The notes: generated from the letters alone by a model not told the origin. DNA of 46,387 nucleotides from Verrucomicrobiota bacterium (GCA_016199935.1 JACQFS010000018.1:82785-129171), one strand, 5' to 3'. Positions 36,314-45,218 are shown, counted from the first letter of the stretch. Made by a program: numbers and translations.

Positions 36314-36933
36314 ATGAAACTCCGAACCGATCTGCTGGAAAAGCTGACGCCGGAAATGTTGCTGGAGGAGGCGGGGACGAACACGCACCGCTACAAACCC
36401 GAGCCGCGTTTCTCAAAAACTGGGGTTGGGAGCTTGTCGTCAGCTACAACCGAGGAGCGTGCGAAAGAGGAAGCGCGCAGCACGGACGTAATAGCGAGGC
36501 TTTCGAAAAAGTCGGCTGCCGGTGGGAAGAAACCCGGGTCACGGAGCTGACCCTCCTCGAAACGCTGGACTTCCTGCGCTGGTGCCATCGCGCCGCGCCG
36601 TTCCTTTTTTACAACGGCAACACCTTCGCTGAAATCGCCCGCCGGCTGCTCGACGTTTTGTTCGCCGATCTGCCGATGACTCGGCGGCGCGAGGCCGCTT
36701 CACTCGGTGCCCATTACATCGCCGGCGTGCTTGATCGCGAGGCGATGACGGGCGGGATGACGGCGCTGTGCGAAGCCGCCGACTTCCAGCCCGGCGACCG
36801 CGTGCGGACGTTGCGCGGTTCGGCGCGCGGCGTGGTGGTGCGCGTGATGGACGACGGTCGCATCGTCTGGCGGGCGGACACCGGCGGGGAATTGCTGGCG
36901 TTGCCGGAAAGTTTGTTGCGCGACGGGAGTTGA
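36314..36933 (+). pseudogene. Conserved-looking hypothetical protein with a one-base frameshift
   Basis: The ATG at 36314 opens a natural-looking start (MKLRTDLLEKLTPEMLLEEA, then HRYKPEPRF). At the T-run 36409-36411 that frame degenerates, while the frame one base back continues naturally (LKNWGWELVVSYNRGACERG) to 36933. Adding one T restores a single protein of about 207 residues, so this is probably a one-base deletion or sequencing error. The alternative start at 36307 gives an unnatural Gly/Ala-rich N-terminus. The C-terminal part (QPGDRVRTLRGSARGVVVRV) looks like a small SH3/KOW-type barrel. Function unknown. Confidence 0.65.
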
Positions 36934-36938
36934 GTGGT

Positions 36939-37005
36939 TCGTCGTCGTCGTTCTCGTGCTCGTGCTCGTCCTCGGATTTTCAACTTCGACGACGAGGACG
37001 ACGAT
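36939..37005. repeat. Hexamer/trinucleotide-based inverted repeat
   Basis: A left run of CTCGTG/CTCGTC-type 6-mers (36939-36976) faces a right run GACGAGGACGACGA (36990-37003). Pairing is imperfect. It fills much of the 177-bp gap before murA and has the same style as the heptad hairpins, with period six. Confidence 0.6.
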
Positions 37006-37110
37006 GAATGAAGGTGGGGTGAAATTTTTTCGCCGCCACTTCAATTCCAAGTTGCGCGGCGCGCGACGGCGGGCACACACTGGCCGCGCAGTTCAACACC
37101 CAAAAATTTC

Positions 37111-38373
37111 ATGGACAGTCTGCTCATCAAAGGCGGCGTGCCGCTGCACGGCGAAGTGACCATCAGCGGCGCGAAGAACGCCGTGCTCCCCATCCTCGCC
37201 GCCACGCTGCTCACGCCGGAGGAGTGCGTCATCCGCAATGTGCCCGACCTGAGCGACGTGAAGTTCATGGGAAAAATTCTCGAGTCGCTCGGCGCGGAGG
37301 TCGCGCTCGACGGCGACACGATGACGGTGAAGTCCGGCCGGCTCAAGGGCGTGGGGGATTACGAACTCATCCGCAAGATGCGCGGCTCGATCTGCATTCT
37401 CGGCCCGCTGCTGGCGCGGTTGCACAAGGCAAAGGTCTCGCTGCCCGGCGGCTGCGTCATCGGCGCGCGCCCCGTGGACCTGCATCTCAAGGGGCTCAAG
37501 GCGCTCGGCGCGAAAATCAAAATCGAATCCGGCTACGTCACCGCCACCGCGCCGAAACTCATCGGCGGCGATATTTTTCTCGGCGGCCGCGTCGGCCCGA
37601 CGGTGCTGGGCACGGCGAACATCATGATGGCCGCGACGCTCGCGGAGGGCATCACCATCATCGAGAGCGCGGCGTGCGAGCCGGAGGTGGTGGACCTCGC
37701 GGAATTTCTCAACGCGATGGGCGCGCGCATCCACGGCGCGGGCGGGCCGACGATCACGATCACCGGCGTGAAGGAATTGCACGGCGCGCAGCACGCGGTG
37801 ATTCCCGACCGCATCGAGGCGGCGACGTTCGCGATCGTGGCGGCGGTGACGAAGGGCGAGGTGACGTTGAACAACGTGCGCGCCGAACATCTCCAGGCCG
37901 TGCTCGACAAGCTGCGCGACGCCGGCGTGAAGTGGGAGCGGCGCGGCACAAGCCTGCTCGTCAAGGGCGCGCGCCGGCTGAAGCCGGTGGACGTGACGAC
38001 GCTGCCGTATCCCGGCTTCCCGACGGATGTGCAGGCGCAGATGATGGTGCTCATGGCGCTCGCGCCGGGAATCAGCATCATCACGGAAAGAATTTTTGAG
38101 GCGCGCTTCATGCACGTGCCGGAACTGGGGCGGCTCGGCGCGGAAATTTCCGTCGAGGGCCCGAGCGCGATCGTGAAGGGCGGCGCACCGTTGAGCGGCG
38201 CGCCGGTGATGGCGAGCGATCTGCGCGCAAGCGCGGCGCTGGTCATCGCGGGGCTCGTCGCGAAGGGCACGACGCAGGTGCACCGCATTTACCATCTCGA
38301 CCGCGGCTACGAGAAAATTGACGAGAAACTGCGCGCGCTCGGCGCCCGGGTGGAACGCGTGCCCGGCGAGTGA
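37111..38373 (+). CDS. murA: UDP-N-acetylglucosamine 1-carboxyvinyltransferase
   Basis: 420 residues, normal MurA length. Lys22 in GAKNAVLP and the catalytic Cys115 in GGCVIGARPVDLH are present; having Cys rather than Asp there implies fosfomycin sensitivity, all else equal. It transfers enolpyruvate from PEP to UDP-GlcNAc, the first committed step of peptidoglycan synthesis in the cytoplasm. The next gene starts 23 bp downstream on the same strand. Confidence 0.97.
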   Translation: MDSLLIKGGVPLHGEVTISGAKNAVLPILAATLLTPEECVIRNVPDLSDVKFMGKILESLGAEVALDGDTMTVKSGRLKGVGDYELIRKMRGSICILGPLLARLHKAKVSLPGGCVIGARPVDLHLKGLKALGAKIKIESGYVTATAPKLIGGDIFLGGRVGPTVLGTANIMMAATLAEGITIIESAACEPEVVDLAEFLNAMGARIHGAGGPTITITGVKELHGAQHAVIPDRIEAATFAIVAAVTKGEVTLNNVRAEHLQAVLDKLRDAGVKWERRGTSLLVKGARRLKPVDVTTLPYPGFPTDVQAQMMVLMALAPGISIITERIFEARFMHVPELGRLGAEISVEGPSAIVKGGAPLSGAPVMASDLRASAALVIAGLVAKGTTQVHRIYHLDRGYEKIDEKLRALGARVERVPGE

Positions 38374-38396
38374 TGCTCTAAAAATCGATACCAGCC

Positions 38397-38843
38397 ATGT
38401 CCCGAAAACTGATCGCCGTGTTCGTCGTGCTCGCCGCCATTTATGGCGTCGTGCTCCTGTTCAACTACTGGAAACAGGTCGAGGTAAATACCGCCGCCAC
38501 CGAGCGGAGCAACATCGTGGCGCGCGCGTCGGGCGCCGTGCCCGCGCCGCCGCCGGTCGCCGAGGTGCCGCAGGAGGCCCTGGCGGGATTGCGGCCGGAG
38601 TATGAGGCCGCGCTCAAGGCGGCCTACGCGCAGGGGCCGGCGGCGCTCGGCGCGTGGCTCAAGCGCTTCGGCCCTTACACCGGCGACCCGCGCAAGGCGG
38701 CGATCGAGCTGGACTACGCGTCGTTCCTCACGCGCACCGATCCGGCGGAGGCGAAGAAAATTTTCGCCCGGGTGAAGAGCCGCACGCCGGCGGACTCGCC
38801 GCTCTATCCGCGGGTGAAACGGCTGGAGAACGCGTATCAGTGA
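38397..38843 (+). CDS. Membrane-anchored hypothetical protein
   Basis: 148 residues. One N-terminal membrane helix (about 5-23), a Pro/Ala linker (about 45-62), then a helical domain whose segments (LDYASFLTRTDPAEAKKIFARV) have TPR-like spacing. It is probably anchored in the inner membrane facing the periplasm. It follows murA closely and may share its transcript. No specific family recognised. Confidence 0.6.
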   Translation: MSRKLIAVFVVLAAIYGVVLLFNYWKQVEVNTAATERSNIVARASGAVPAPPPVAEVPQEALAGLRPEYEAALKAAYAQGPAALGAWLKRFGPYTGDPRKAAIELDYASFLTRTDPAEAKKIFARVKSRTPADSPLYPRVKRLENAYQ

Positions 38844-38952
38844 GGGCGGGCGAATTTTTTATTTTGCCCTTCCCGGTTCCGTCCGGGCTTTACTTGCCCC
38901 GCGCGGGCACGCACTCTCCGCGCAGCAAACGAACCCAACCTGAAGTGATTTT

Positions 38953-39429
38953 ATGGACATCGTCTTCACCTGCCCCGCGTGCCGCCAGGAACTCGAAGTG
39001 GACGAGACCGGCTCCGGCACGGAAATCGAGTGCCCGGAGTGTGGCGCGTCCGTCCTGATTCCCGAGCCCAGCCCCGTGAACATCCGCGTGCAGCCGCCGG
39101 GCGGACCGGTGGCCGCCGCGGCGACCAAGGAAAAACATTTCAAGCTCCCCACGGGCGGGGCCAAATCCAAGATCAGCATCGAGCGCCCGCGCGCCTCGCT
39201 CGAATCGGAGGTCAAGGGCGTCGGAAAAAAGCTGAAGATCAAATGTTTCCGGCGCGCGGACTTCATCGGCCAGGGGCCGGACTCGTTCGACCAGGCGGTG
39301 TCGCATTTCCTCCAGGCGACCGACGAGGTGAACATCCACAGCCTTACGCCGATTCATTACTCCTACGTGGACGCGAAGTCGGGCCAGGTGCTCACTGACT
39401 ACGGCGTGATGGTTTTTTACAAAGGGTGA
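38953..39429 (+). CDS. Zinc-ribbon protein of unknown function
   Basis: 158 residues. N-terminal zinc ribbon with Cys7, Cys10, Cys27 and Cys30 (CPAC and CPEC), a disordered middle, then an alpha/beta C-terminal part (GPDSFDQAVSHFLQ, then YSYVDAKSGQVLTDYGVMVFY). No signal peptide, so probably cytoplasmic. The ribbon may bind nucleic acid or protein; the C-terminal fold is not recognised. Confidence 0.6.
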   Translation: MDIVFTCPACRQELEVDETGSGTEIECPECGASVLIPEPSPVNIRVQPPGGPVAAAATKEKHFKLPTGGAKSKISIERPRASLESEVKGVGKKLKIKCFRRADFIGQGPDSFDQAVSHFLQATDEVNIHSLTPIHYSYVDAKSGQVLTDYGVMVFYKG

Positions 39430-39462
39430 CGGGAGCTTGAACTGAAACTTCGTCCGCGTTCC

Positions 39463-39491
39463 TTGACGCTCCCCCACCGCTTCGCTAGCGT
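39463..39491 (+). promoter_or_regulatory. Promoter of the BamD-like gene, predicting a leaderless mRNA
   Basis: TTGACG (39463-39468), 17-bp spacer, TAGCGT (39486-39491). The expected transcription start, about 7 bases after the -10, coincides with the ATG at 39499. No Shine-Dalgarno fits in between. Confidence 0.55.
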
Positions 39492-39498
39492 CGCCTTC

Positions 39499-40584
39499 AT
39501 GCTGCGTAGGATTTCACTTGGTCTGCTGGTGCTGCTGGGAATCGTGCTGTTCCCGAGCCCCAGTCCCGCCCCGTTCATTTACCGTCCGGGCGAGGGTTGG
39601 GTTTACGAACCCGTCGGTCAGGACGGGAGCTGGATGCGCACGCGGGCGAAGGATCAGTTGCAGGTCGCCCGCGACGCGCTGGAGAAAAAAAAATACAGCC
39701 TCGCCAGCCGCGCCGCGCTCCGCGTGACCGTCAACTGGCCGCTCTCCGACTACGCGCCCGAGGCCAAATACATTCTCGGCCGCTCCTACGAGGCGCGCAA
39801 ACAGGACGAGCGCGCGTTCAAGACGTATCAGGAGCTGCTCCAGAAATATCCCAAGTTCGCCAAATACGACGAGGTGCTCCAGCGCCAGTATGAGATCGCC
39901 GGGCGCTTCCTCGGCGGGCAGTGGTTCCGGCTGTGGAACTACATCCCGATTCCGCCCTCGATGGAAAAGACCGCGTCGCTTTACGGCAGCATCGTCACCA
40001 ACGGCCCCTTCAGCGCCGTCGGCCCGCTCGCGCAGATGAACATCGGTCTCGCGCAGGAAAAAAACGGCGACTACCCGCTCGCGGTGAAGGCCTACAACAC
40101 CGCCGCCGACCGCTACCACGACCAGCCGCAGATCGCCGGCGACGCGCTCTTCAGGGCCGGCCTCGCCTACAACAAGCAGGCGCGCACCGCCGAATACGAC
40201 CAGAGCGTGGCCGGCGACGCCATCTCCACTTTCACCGATTTCATCGCGCTTTATCCGAACGACAAGCGCGTGCCCGAGGCGCAGAAGATCATTGATTCGC
40301 TGAAGGCCGAGCAGGCGCGCGGCAATTTCCAGATCGCGAAATTTTACGACAAGAAAAAGCGCAAGGACGCCGCGCTCATCTATTACAACGAGGTCATCGT
40401 CAAGGACCCGAACTCGCCGGTCGCGCAGGAAGCCAAGACGCGCATCGCGCAGTTGAAAAATGTTCCGCCGCCCGACCTCGCCCCCCGCCCCGGGCCCAAC
40501 GCGGCGCCGCCCGGTGCGTCCACGCCGGCACCGCCGCTCAAGTTTCCCATCCGCGAAGTGCCGGGCGAGCCGCCGCCCAAGTGA
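39499..40584 (+). CDS. BamD-like outer-membrane assembly protein (TPR)
   Basis: 361 residues from the ATG at 39499. The N-terminal signal (LLVLLGIVLF) lacks a lipobox cysteine, unlike classical BamD. Then come several TPR units with the BamD/YfiO look (YILGRSYEARKQDERAFKTYQELLQKYP) and a Pro-rich tail. BamD supports beta-barrel insertion in the outer membrane. The family fit is good, but length (361 against about 245) and the missing lipid anchor leave room for a general TPR protein. lptE starts 7 bp downstream, supporting an outer-membrane role. Confidence 0.7.
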   Translation: MLRRISLGLLVLLGIVLFPSPSPAPFIYRPGEGWVYEPVGQDGSWMRTRAKDQLQVARDALEKKKYSLASRAALRVTVNWPLSDYAPEAKYILGRSYEARKQDERAFKTYQELLQKYPKFAKYDEVLQRQYEIAGRFLGGQWFRLWNYIPIPPSMEKTASLYGSIVTNGPFSAVGPLAQMNIGLAQEKNGDYPLAVKAYNTAADRYHDQPQIAGDALFRAGLAYNKQARTAEYDQSVAGDAISTFTDFIALYPNDKRVPEAQKIIDSLKAEQARGNFQIAKFYDKKKRKDAALIYYNEVIVKDPNSPVAQEAKTRIAQLKNVPPPDLAPRPGPNAAPPGASTPAPPLKFPIREVPGEPPPK

Positions 40585-40591
40585 GCCGACC

Positions 40592-41104
40592 ATGCGCGCA
40601 CCCTTCTGCTCCGGTCTGAGTTTCGGCCTGCTGCTGCTCGCCGGTTGCGCCGGCTACCAACTCGGCCCGACGGGCGGCCAGGTGGCCGGACGCCGCTCGG
40701 TGCAGGTGGATTATTTTCAAAACAAAACCGCCGAGCCGCGCCTTGCGGACACCGTGAACAACGCGTTGCGCCGCGCGCTGCAACAGGACGGCACGCTGCG
40801 GTTGGAGACGCAGGAACCGGGCGACATCATCGTCACCGGCACCATCATTGCCTTCGAGCGGCCCGCGGCGAGCTTCCAGCCGGTGGATGTCATCACCGTG
40901 CGGGATTATTACGTGCGGCTCACCGCGCGCGTGCGCGCCGTCGAGCGCAGCACCGGCAAGGTGCTCGTCGAGCGCGACGTGATGGGCCGCACGCTGGTGC
41001 GCGCGGGCACCGATCAGAGCAGCGTGGAGCGCCAGGCCTTGCCGCTGGCGGCTGAGGATTTCGCGCGCAAGGCCGCGAGCCTCGTGGTGGATGGGAAGTG
41101 GTGA
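40592..41104 (+). CDS. lptE: LPS-assembly lipoprotein LptE
   Basis: 170 residues from the ATG at 40592. Lipobox LLAGC followed by AGYQLGP, the usual LptE opening, then VDYFQNKTAEPRLADTVNNALRRAL and an alpha/beta fold. LptE plugs the LptD barrel that inserts lipopolysaccharide into the outer leaflet. It overlaps nothing but is 7 bp after the BamD-like gene, so the two are probably co-transcribed. It ends at the octamer hairpin shared with the convergent gene. Confidence 0.85.
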   Translation: MRAPFCSGLSFGLLLLAGCAGYQLGPTGGQVAGRRSVQVDYFQNKTAEPRLADTVNNALRRALQQDGTLRLETQEPGDIIVTGTIIAFERPAASFQPVDVITVRDYYVRLTARVRAVERSTGKVLVERDVMGRTLVRAGTDQSSVERQALPLAAEDFARKAASLVVDGKW

Positions 41105-41120
41105 GGAGAAAGAGGGTGGA

Positions 41121-41242
41121 AGGTTATCAGGTTATCAGGTTATCAGGTTATCAGGTTATCAGGTTGCAGGTGGCTGCGACGTTCCCTGATGTCATTCGGC
41201 ACCTGAAAACTTGAAAACTTGATAACCTGAAAATCTGCAACT
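41121..41242. repeat. Octamer-based inverted repeat (AGGTTATC family)
   Basis: Five exact tandem copies of AGGTTATC (41121-41160) plus a variant, facing TGAAAACT-type 8-mers and TGATAACCT (41203-41241) on the right. Perfect pairing is limited to 9-bp blocks. Between two convergent genes. Confidence 0.8.
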
Positions 41243-41256
41243 CACCGCCGCCCCCC

Positions 41257-41721
41257 TCACCACAAAAAAGACTTCTGCTCCGCGACCATCGTGTCGCCAG
41301 CCCACAACGTCGCGCGCCACGCGGCCACGTCGCCGGCCTTCTTGAACGCCTCGCCGCCGAGGGTGAGCGAGGTCCAGCGGGAGAAAAATTTCGGCGGCTT
41401 CACTTCCTCCTCGAGCACGAGCGGTTCGCCGCCGGCGGACTGGCCCGCGCGCAACTCGAGGCGCAGCTTGAGCGGCGCGCCGCCGGTCTTGCCCGCCTTC
41501 CACTCGATGTCGTAGCGCAGCGCGGAGCAGAGGTCGCGGTGCTTGCGCAGGTGGGACTGGTAGGCGTCGCGTTCGTAGAGGCTGGGCGCGAGCGTGTGCC
41601 GGCCCTTCTCGTCGAGATAATGCGGGAGCACCTTGACGATTTTTCCCTCGGCGGCGCGCAGCGCGGCCGGCGCGAACGCGAGCGCGGCGAGCAACGGGAG
41701 CCAAAGGAAAAACCGTTTCAT
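41257..41721 (-). CDS. Secreted hypothetical protein
   Basis: 154 residues from the ATG at 41721. Signal peptide about 1-24 (LWLPLLAALAFAPAALRAAEG). The mature part is beta-rich with the segment LHYDIEW-like YDIEWKAGKTGG, and no known domain. Probably periplasmic. It diverges from the exosortase gene across a palindromic element. Function unknown. Confidence 0.6.
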   Translation of the reverse strand: MKRFFLWLPLLAALAFAPAALRAAEGKIVKVLPHYLDEKGRHTLAPSLYERDAYQSHLRKHRDLCSALRYDIEWKAGKTGGAPLKLRLELRAGQSAGGEPLVLEEEVKPPKFFSRWTSLTLGGEAFKKAGDVAAWRATLWAGDTMVAEQKSFLW

Positions 41722-41814
41722 GCGCGCGAGAGTAACGACGACGGCGGCGAACTCAACCGCTTTCACAGCGGGGCGCATTTTTCATCGTGGGTCAACGCGG
41801 TCGCCCCGGGGAAA

Positions 41815-41928
41815 ACGGAGCGCGAGCCGTCCCGGCTCGCAGCGGCCACGCCGGCCGGCCGGGGTTCGGCAAATCCGCAAGCCATCGAACTACTCACGCG
41901 CTGCGGGCCGGGCCGGCCCGCGCTCCGT
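41815..41928. repeat. 114-bp MITE/REP-like element with 30-bp inverted ends
   Basis: Ends 41815-41844 and 41899-41928 are inverted copies matching at 27 of 30 positions; all three differences lie inside. Each arm is itself a hairpin (GCGAGCC-gtccc-GGCTCGC on the left). No coding capacity. It occupies most of the 263-bp gap before the exosortase gene. Confidence 0.75.
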
Positions 41929-41984
41929 CACCGGATTTTTTCTCGGCAAGCGCGTCGCTTTGCTGTCTATTCGGGAAGTTGCTC

Positions 41985-42947
41985 ATGTCCACTGAGTCGC
42001 CAAACAAAATCAGCTTCCCCGAAGAACTCGCGGGGGTGTGGGCGCAACTGCCGCACAAGGGCCTGTTCTTCGGTCTCCTCGCGGCGTGGTTCGCGCTGTT
42101 TCATTTCCTCGGCAACTCCACCTTCGGCTACTACGACACGGCGTCGCTCCCCGGCTGGCTCTACCGCGTTTACACGGAGAAAAATTCCGAGGACGGCCAC
42201 GGCCTGCTAATCCCGGTGGTGGTGCTGGTGCTGCTCTGGACGAAGCGCGCGGAGTTGCTCGCGCTGCCAGCGCGCGCGTGGTGGCCGGCGCTCGCGCTGC
42301 TGGCGTTCGCGCTGGTGTTGCATCTCTTCGGCTACCTCGTGCAGCAGACGCGGCTCTCCGTGATCGCGTTCTTTCTCGGCCTCTACTCGCTCGTCGGCTT
42401 GACGTGGGGCGCGGCGTGGATGCGCGCGACGTTTTTTCCGATGGTGCTCTTCGCGTTCTGCCTGCCGGTCGGCAGCATCAGCGAGCCGGTCACGTTTCCG
42501 ATGCGGATGCTGGTGACGAAAATTTCCGTCGGCATCGGCCACAGCGTGCTCGGCATTGACGTGGTGCGCGACGGCTCGCGCATCTTCAACTCGGCCAAAA
42601 CTTTTCAATACGACGTCGCGCCCGCGTGCAGCGGCATCCGCAGCCTGATCTCGCTGCTCGCGCTGACGACGATCTACGGCTTCGTGTCGTTCGGCACGAC
42701 GTGGAAGCGGCTGCTGATCGTGGCGCTCGCGGTGCCGCTGGCGGTCGCGGGCAACGTGCTGCGCATCACCGGCGTGATCATCGCGGCGCAGGCGTTCGGC
42801 CACGACGCGGGGACGTTCGTCGAGCAGAAGCTGGGCTTCGTCACCTTCCTCTTCGCCATCGGTTCGCTGATGGCGCTGGGCCATTTGCTACGCGAAAAAA
42901 AATCCCCGGCTGCGGACGCGCTGCCGTCCGCGCCGGCCCCCGCATGA
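41985..42947 (+). CDS. Exosortase (membrane protein-sorting transpeptidase)
   Basis: 320 residues from the ATG at 41985; the longer open frame runs into the palindromic element. About eight membrane helices. The catalytic trio of the exosortase/archaeosortase family is present: Cys215 in APACSGIRS, Arg260 in GNVLRI and His273 in GHDAG. These enzymes cleave a C-terminal PEP-CTERM-like tag and attach or release the protein at the cell surface. The stop overlaps the start of the EpsI gene (ATGA). No target protein is encoded in the window. Confidence 0.92.
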   Translation: MSTESPNKISFPEELAGVWAQLPHKGLFFGLLAAWFALFHFLGNSTFGYYDTASLPGWLYRVYTEKNSEDGHGLLIPVVVLVLLWTKRAELLALPARAWWPALALLAFALVLHLFGYLVQQTRLSVIAFFLGLYSLVGLTWGAAWMRATFFPMVLFAFCLPVGSISEPVTFPMRMLVTKISVGIGHSVLGIDVVRDGSRIFNSAKTFQYDVAPACSGIRSLISLLALTTIYGFVSFGTTWKRLLIVALAVPLAVAGNVLRITGVIIAAQAFGHDAGTFVEQKLGFVTFLFAIGSLMALGHLLREKKSPAADALPSAPAPA

Positions 42948-43690
42948 AATCCCGCACATTAATTCCGGTCGTGGTCGCGGTGCTGCTGATGGCGGCGTGC
43001 GCGGGTGCGCTCGTGCGGATGAAGGCCAGCCAGCGCCTCGGCGCGCCGGGCGTAAAGGTGGCGGCCCTGCCCGGCACGAATGTCGTGAAGGTGCTGCTGC
43101 CCGAGCGCGTGCTGAACTACGAGTCGCGCGAGCTGGAAGTTTCCGACGGCGAGCGCAACGTGCTCCCCGCCGACACGTCCTACGGCAAGCGCGTGTATTC
43201 CACGGCGGACGGTTTCCAAGTCCAGGTGAGCGTGGTGCTGATGGGCACGGACCGCACGAGCATCCACAAGCCGGAGTTCTGCCTCGCGGGCAACGGACTG
43301 ACCATCGACACGCGCGAGACGACCGTCGTGCCCCTGACGCGGCCGCACGCGTATGACCTGCCGGTGCGCAAGTTCACCTGCACGCGGATCGGACGATCGG
43401 CGGATGGCCGCGAGGTGAAAATGCGCGCGCTTTATGTGTATTGGTTCGTGGCCGGCGACGCGCTGAGCGCGAACGACTGGGAACGCATGCCGCTCTCGGC
43501 GTGGGAGCTGTTGCGCACCGGCACGCTGCAACGCTGGGCCTACGTGTCGTTCTTCGCGTGGACGCCGCCGGGCCGCGAGGATGAGGCGTTCGCGCGCATC
43601 CAGCAGCTCATCGCCGCGAGCGTGCCCGAGTTTCAAACCACCGCCGGCCCGGCCCGGCCCGCCGCGGGTCCGGTGACGGCGGGAAAATAA
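42944..43690 (+). CDS. Exosortase-associated EpsI-family protein
   Basis: 248 residues starting in the ATGA overlap with the exosortase gene. One N-terminal membrane segment, then a DUF3485/EpsI domain with its signature around HKPEFCLAGNGL (about residues 108-119). EpsI proteins accompany exosortases in exopolysaccharide loci; their precise role is unclear. In some bacteria the two are fused, which supports a shared job here. Confidence 0.85.
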   Translation: MKSRTLIPVVVAVLLMAACAGALVRMKASQRLGAPGVKVAALPGTNVVKVLLPERVLNYESRELEVSDGERNVLPADTSYGKRVYSTADGFQVQVSVVLMGTDRTSIHKPEFCLAGNGLTIDTRETTVVPLTRPHAYDLPVRKFTCTRIGRSADGREVKMRALYVYWFVAGDALSANDWERMPLSAWELLRTGTLQRWAYVSFFAWTPPGREDEAFARIQQLIAASVPEFQTTAGPARPAAGPVTAGK

Positions 43691-43798
43691 AAAACATTGA
43701 AGCCTGCAATCCGGTTTCATTTTAATAGAGTCCAACTCAGCCCGGATCACAGCCCGGACCAAACCGCCCGCGCGCCGTTGCGCCCGGGAGCCTGAACC

Positions 43799-45208
43799 AT
43801 GCTCCGCCGCCAGCGCCAGATCCGCACCACGGTGCACCAGATTGCCGACACGGCCATCTTCGGCCTGTCGCTCTGGCTCGCGCACGCGGTGCGGGTGGCC
43901 TCGGGCGACTGGGGCTTTTGGAACTGGCTGGGGGCCACGGCGGACATCGAGCCGTTCACCGATTTCGTGAAGCTCTACTTCGTGATCCTGCCGTTCGTGC
44001 CGTTCCTGCTCGACTGGCAGGGCTTCTACAACCGCCCGCTCGTCCCCTCGCGCCGGCAGACGGCGTGGCAGTTGCTCGGTGCCTGCACGCTCGCGACCGT
44101 CGGCATCATCCTCATGATGTTCTTTTTCAAAATCACGCTGGCCCGCTCGGTGGTGATCTTCTTCGGCGTGATCAGTTTTGTGCTGGTGATGCTCAAGGAG
44201 CTGCTCGTGCGCGCGTGGGTCCTCTCCAAGCTGGGCATCGAGCAGTTGCGCCACCGCATCATCCTCGTCGGCACGCGCGAGGACAACGACCGCCTCCGCG
44301 CCGAACTTTCCGCGCGCGCCGCGCACGATCTGGAAATCCTCGGCGAGCTGGACATCAACGACGCCTCCGGCGACCAGCTCACGGCGCTGCTGCACCAGCA
44401 CTCGGTCAACGGCGTGATCCTCTCCGCCAAGCACACGCTCTTCGGGCAGATCGAGCGCGCCATCGAGGTGTGCGAACGCGAGGGCGTCGAGGTGTGGCTG
44501 CTCGCGGATTTTTTCAAGACGCAGATTTCGCGCACGTCGCTCGACGAATTTTTCGGCCGGCCGATGCTCGTCTTCCGCAGCGTGCCGGATGTGTCGTGGC
44601 AGCATTTTGCCAAGGGCGTGCTCGACCGGCTGGGCGCGCTGGTGTTGCTGCTGCTGCTGACGGTCATCCCGGTGCTGCCGCTGGCCGCGCTGTTCACCTG
44701 GCTGACCTCGCGCGGGCCGGTGCTGTTCCGCCAGCAGCGCAGCGGGATCAACGGCCGGCCGTTCACGATGCTCAAGTTCCGCACCATGGTCACCAACGCC
44801 GAGCAGTTGAAACTCGAACTCGAACAGCTCAACGAGATGAGCGGCCCCGTCTTCAAGATCACCAACGACCCGCGCATCACGGCCGTCGGCCGGTGGCTGC
44901 GGCGCTACAGCATTGATGAGCTGCCCCAGCTTTGGAATGTCCTGCGCGGCGAGATGAGCCTCGTCGGCCCGCGCCCGCTGCCGGTGGACGAGGTCGCGCG
45001 CTTCGATGATCCGTCCGACCGCCGGCGCCTCAGCGTCAAGCCCGGCCTCACCTGCCTCTGGCAGATCAGCGGGCGCAACGAGGTCACCAGTTTCAAGGAA
45101 TGGGTCCGGCTCGACCTCGAATACATTGACCACTGGTCTTTGTGGCTCGACATCAAGATTCTCCTGCGCACCATTCCGGCGGTGTTCATGGGGACGGGGG
45201 CGAAGTGA
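43799..45208 (+). CDS. Polyprenyl glycosylphosphotransferase (initiating sugar transferase)
   Basis: 469 residues. An N-terminal part with about four to five membrane helices and a CoA-binding-like segment (RIILVGTRED), then from about 273 a bacterial sugar transferase domain (WcaJ/PssY type): one hydrophobic helix, KFRTMV, DELPQLWNVLRGEMSLVGPRP and SVKPGLTCLWQISGRN. It loads the first sugar phosphate on undecaprenyl phosphate to begin exopolysaccharide repeat synthesis at the inner membrane. Situated 108 bp after EpsI, it completes a typical exosortase/EPS arrangement. Confidence 0.93.
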   Translation: MLRRQRQIRTTVHQIADTAIFGLSLWLAHAVRVASGDWGFWNWLGATADIEPFTDFVKLYFVILPFVPFLLDWQGFYNRPLVPSRRQTAWQLLGACTLATVGIILMMFFFKITLARSVVIFFGVISFVLVMLKELLVRAWVLSKLGIEQLRHRIILVGTREDNDRLRAELSARAAHDLEILGELDINDASGDQLTALLHQHSVNGVILSAKHTLFGQIERAIEVCEREGVEVWLLADFFKTQISRTSLDEFFGRPMLVFRSVPDVSWQHFAKGVLDRLGALVLLLLLTVIPVLPLAALFTWLTSRGPVLFRQQRSGINGRPFTMLKFRTMVTNAEQLKLELEQLNEMSGPVFKITNDPRITAVGRWLRRYSIDELPQLWNVLRGEMSLVGPRPLPVDEVARFDDPSDRRRLSVKPGLTCLWQISGRNEVTSFKEWVRLDLEYIDHWSLWLDIKILLRTIPAVFMGTGAK

Positions 45209-45218
45209 GCCGTCCCGC

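Noticed and set aside
41722-41984. N-terminal extension of the exosortase from 41787
   Set aside because: The extension reads through the palindromic element and lacks membrane or family character; the ATG at 41985 gives a normal exosortase start.
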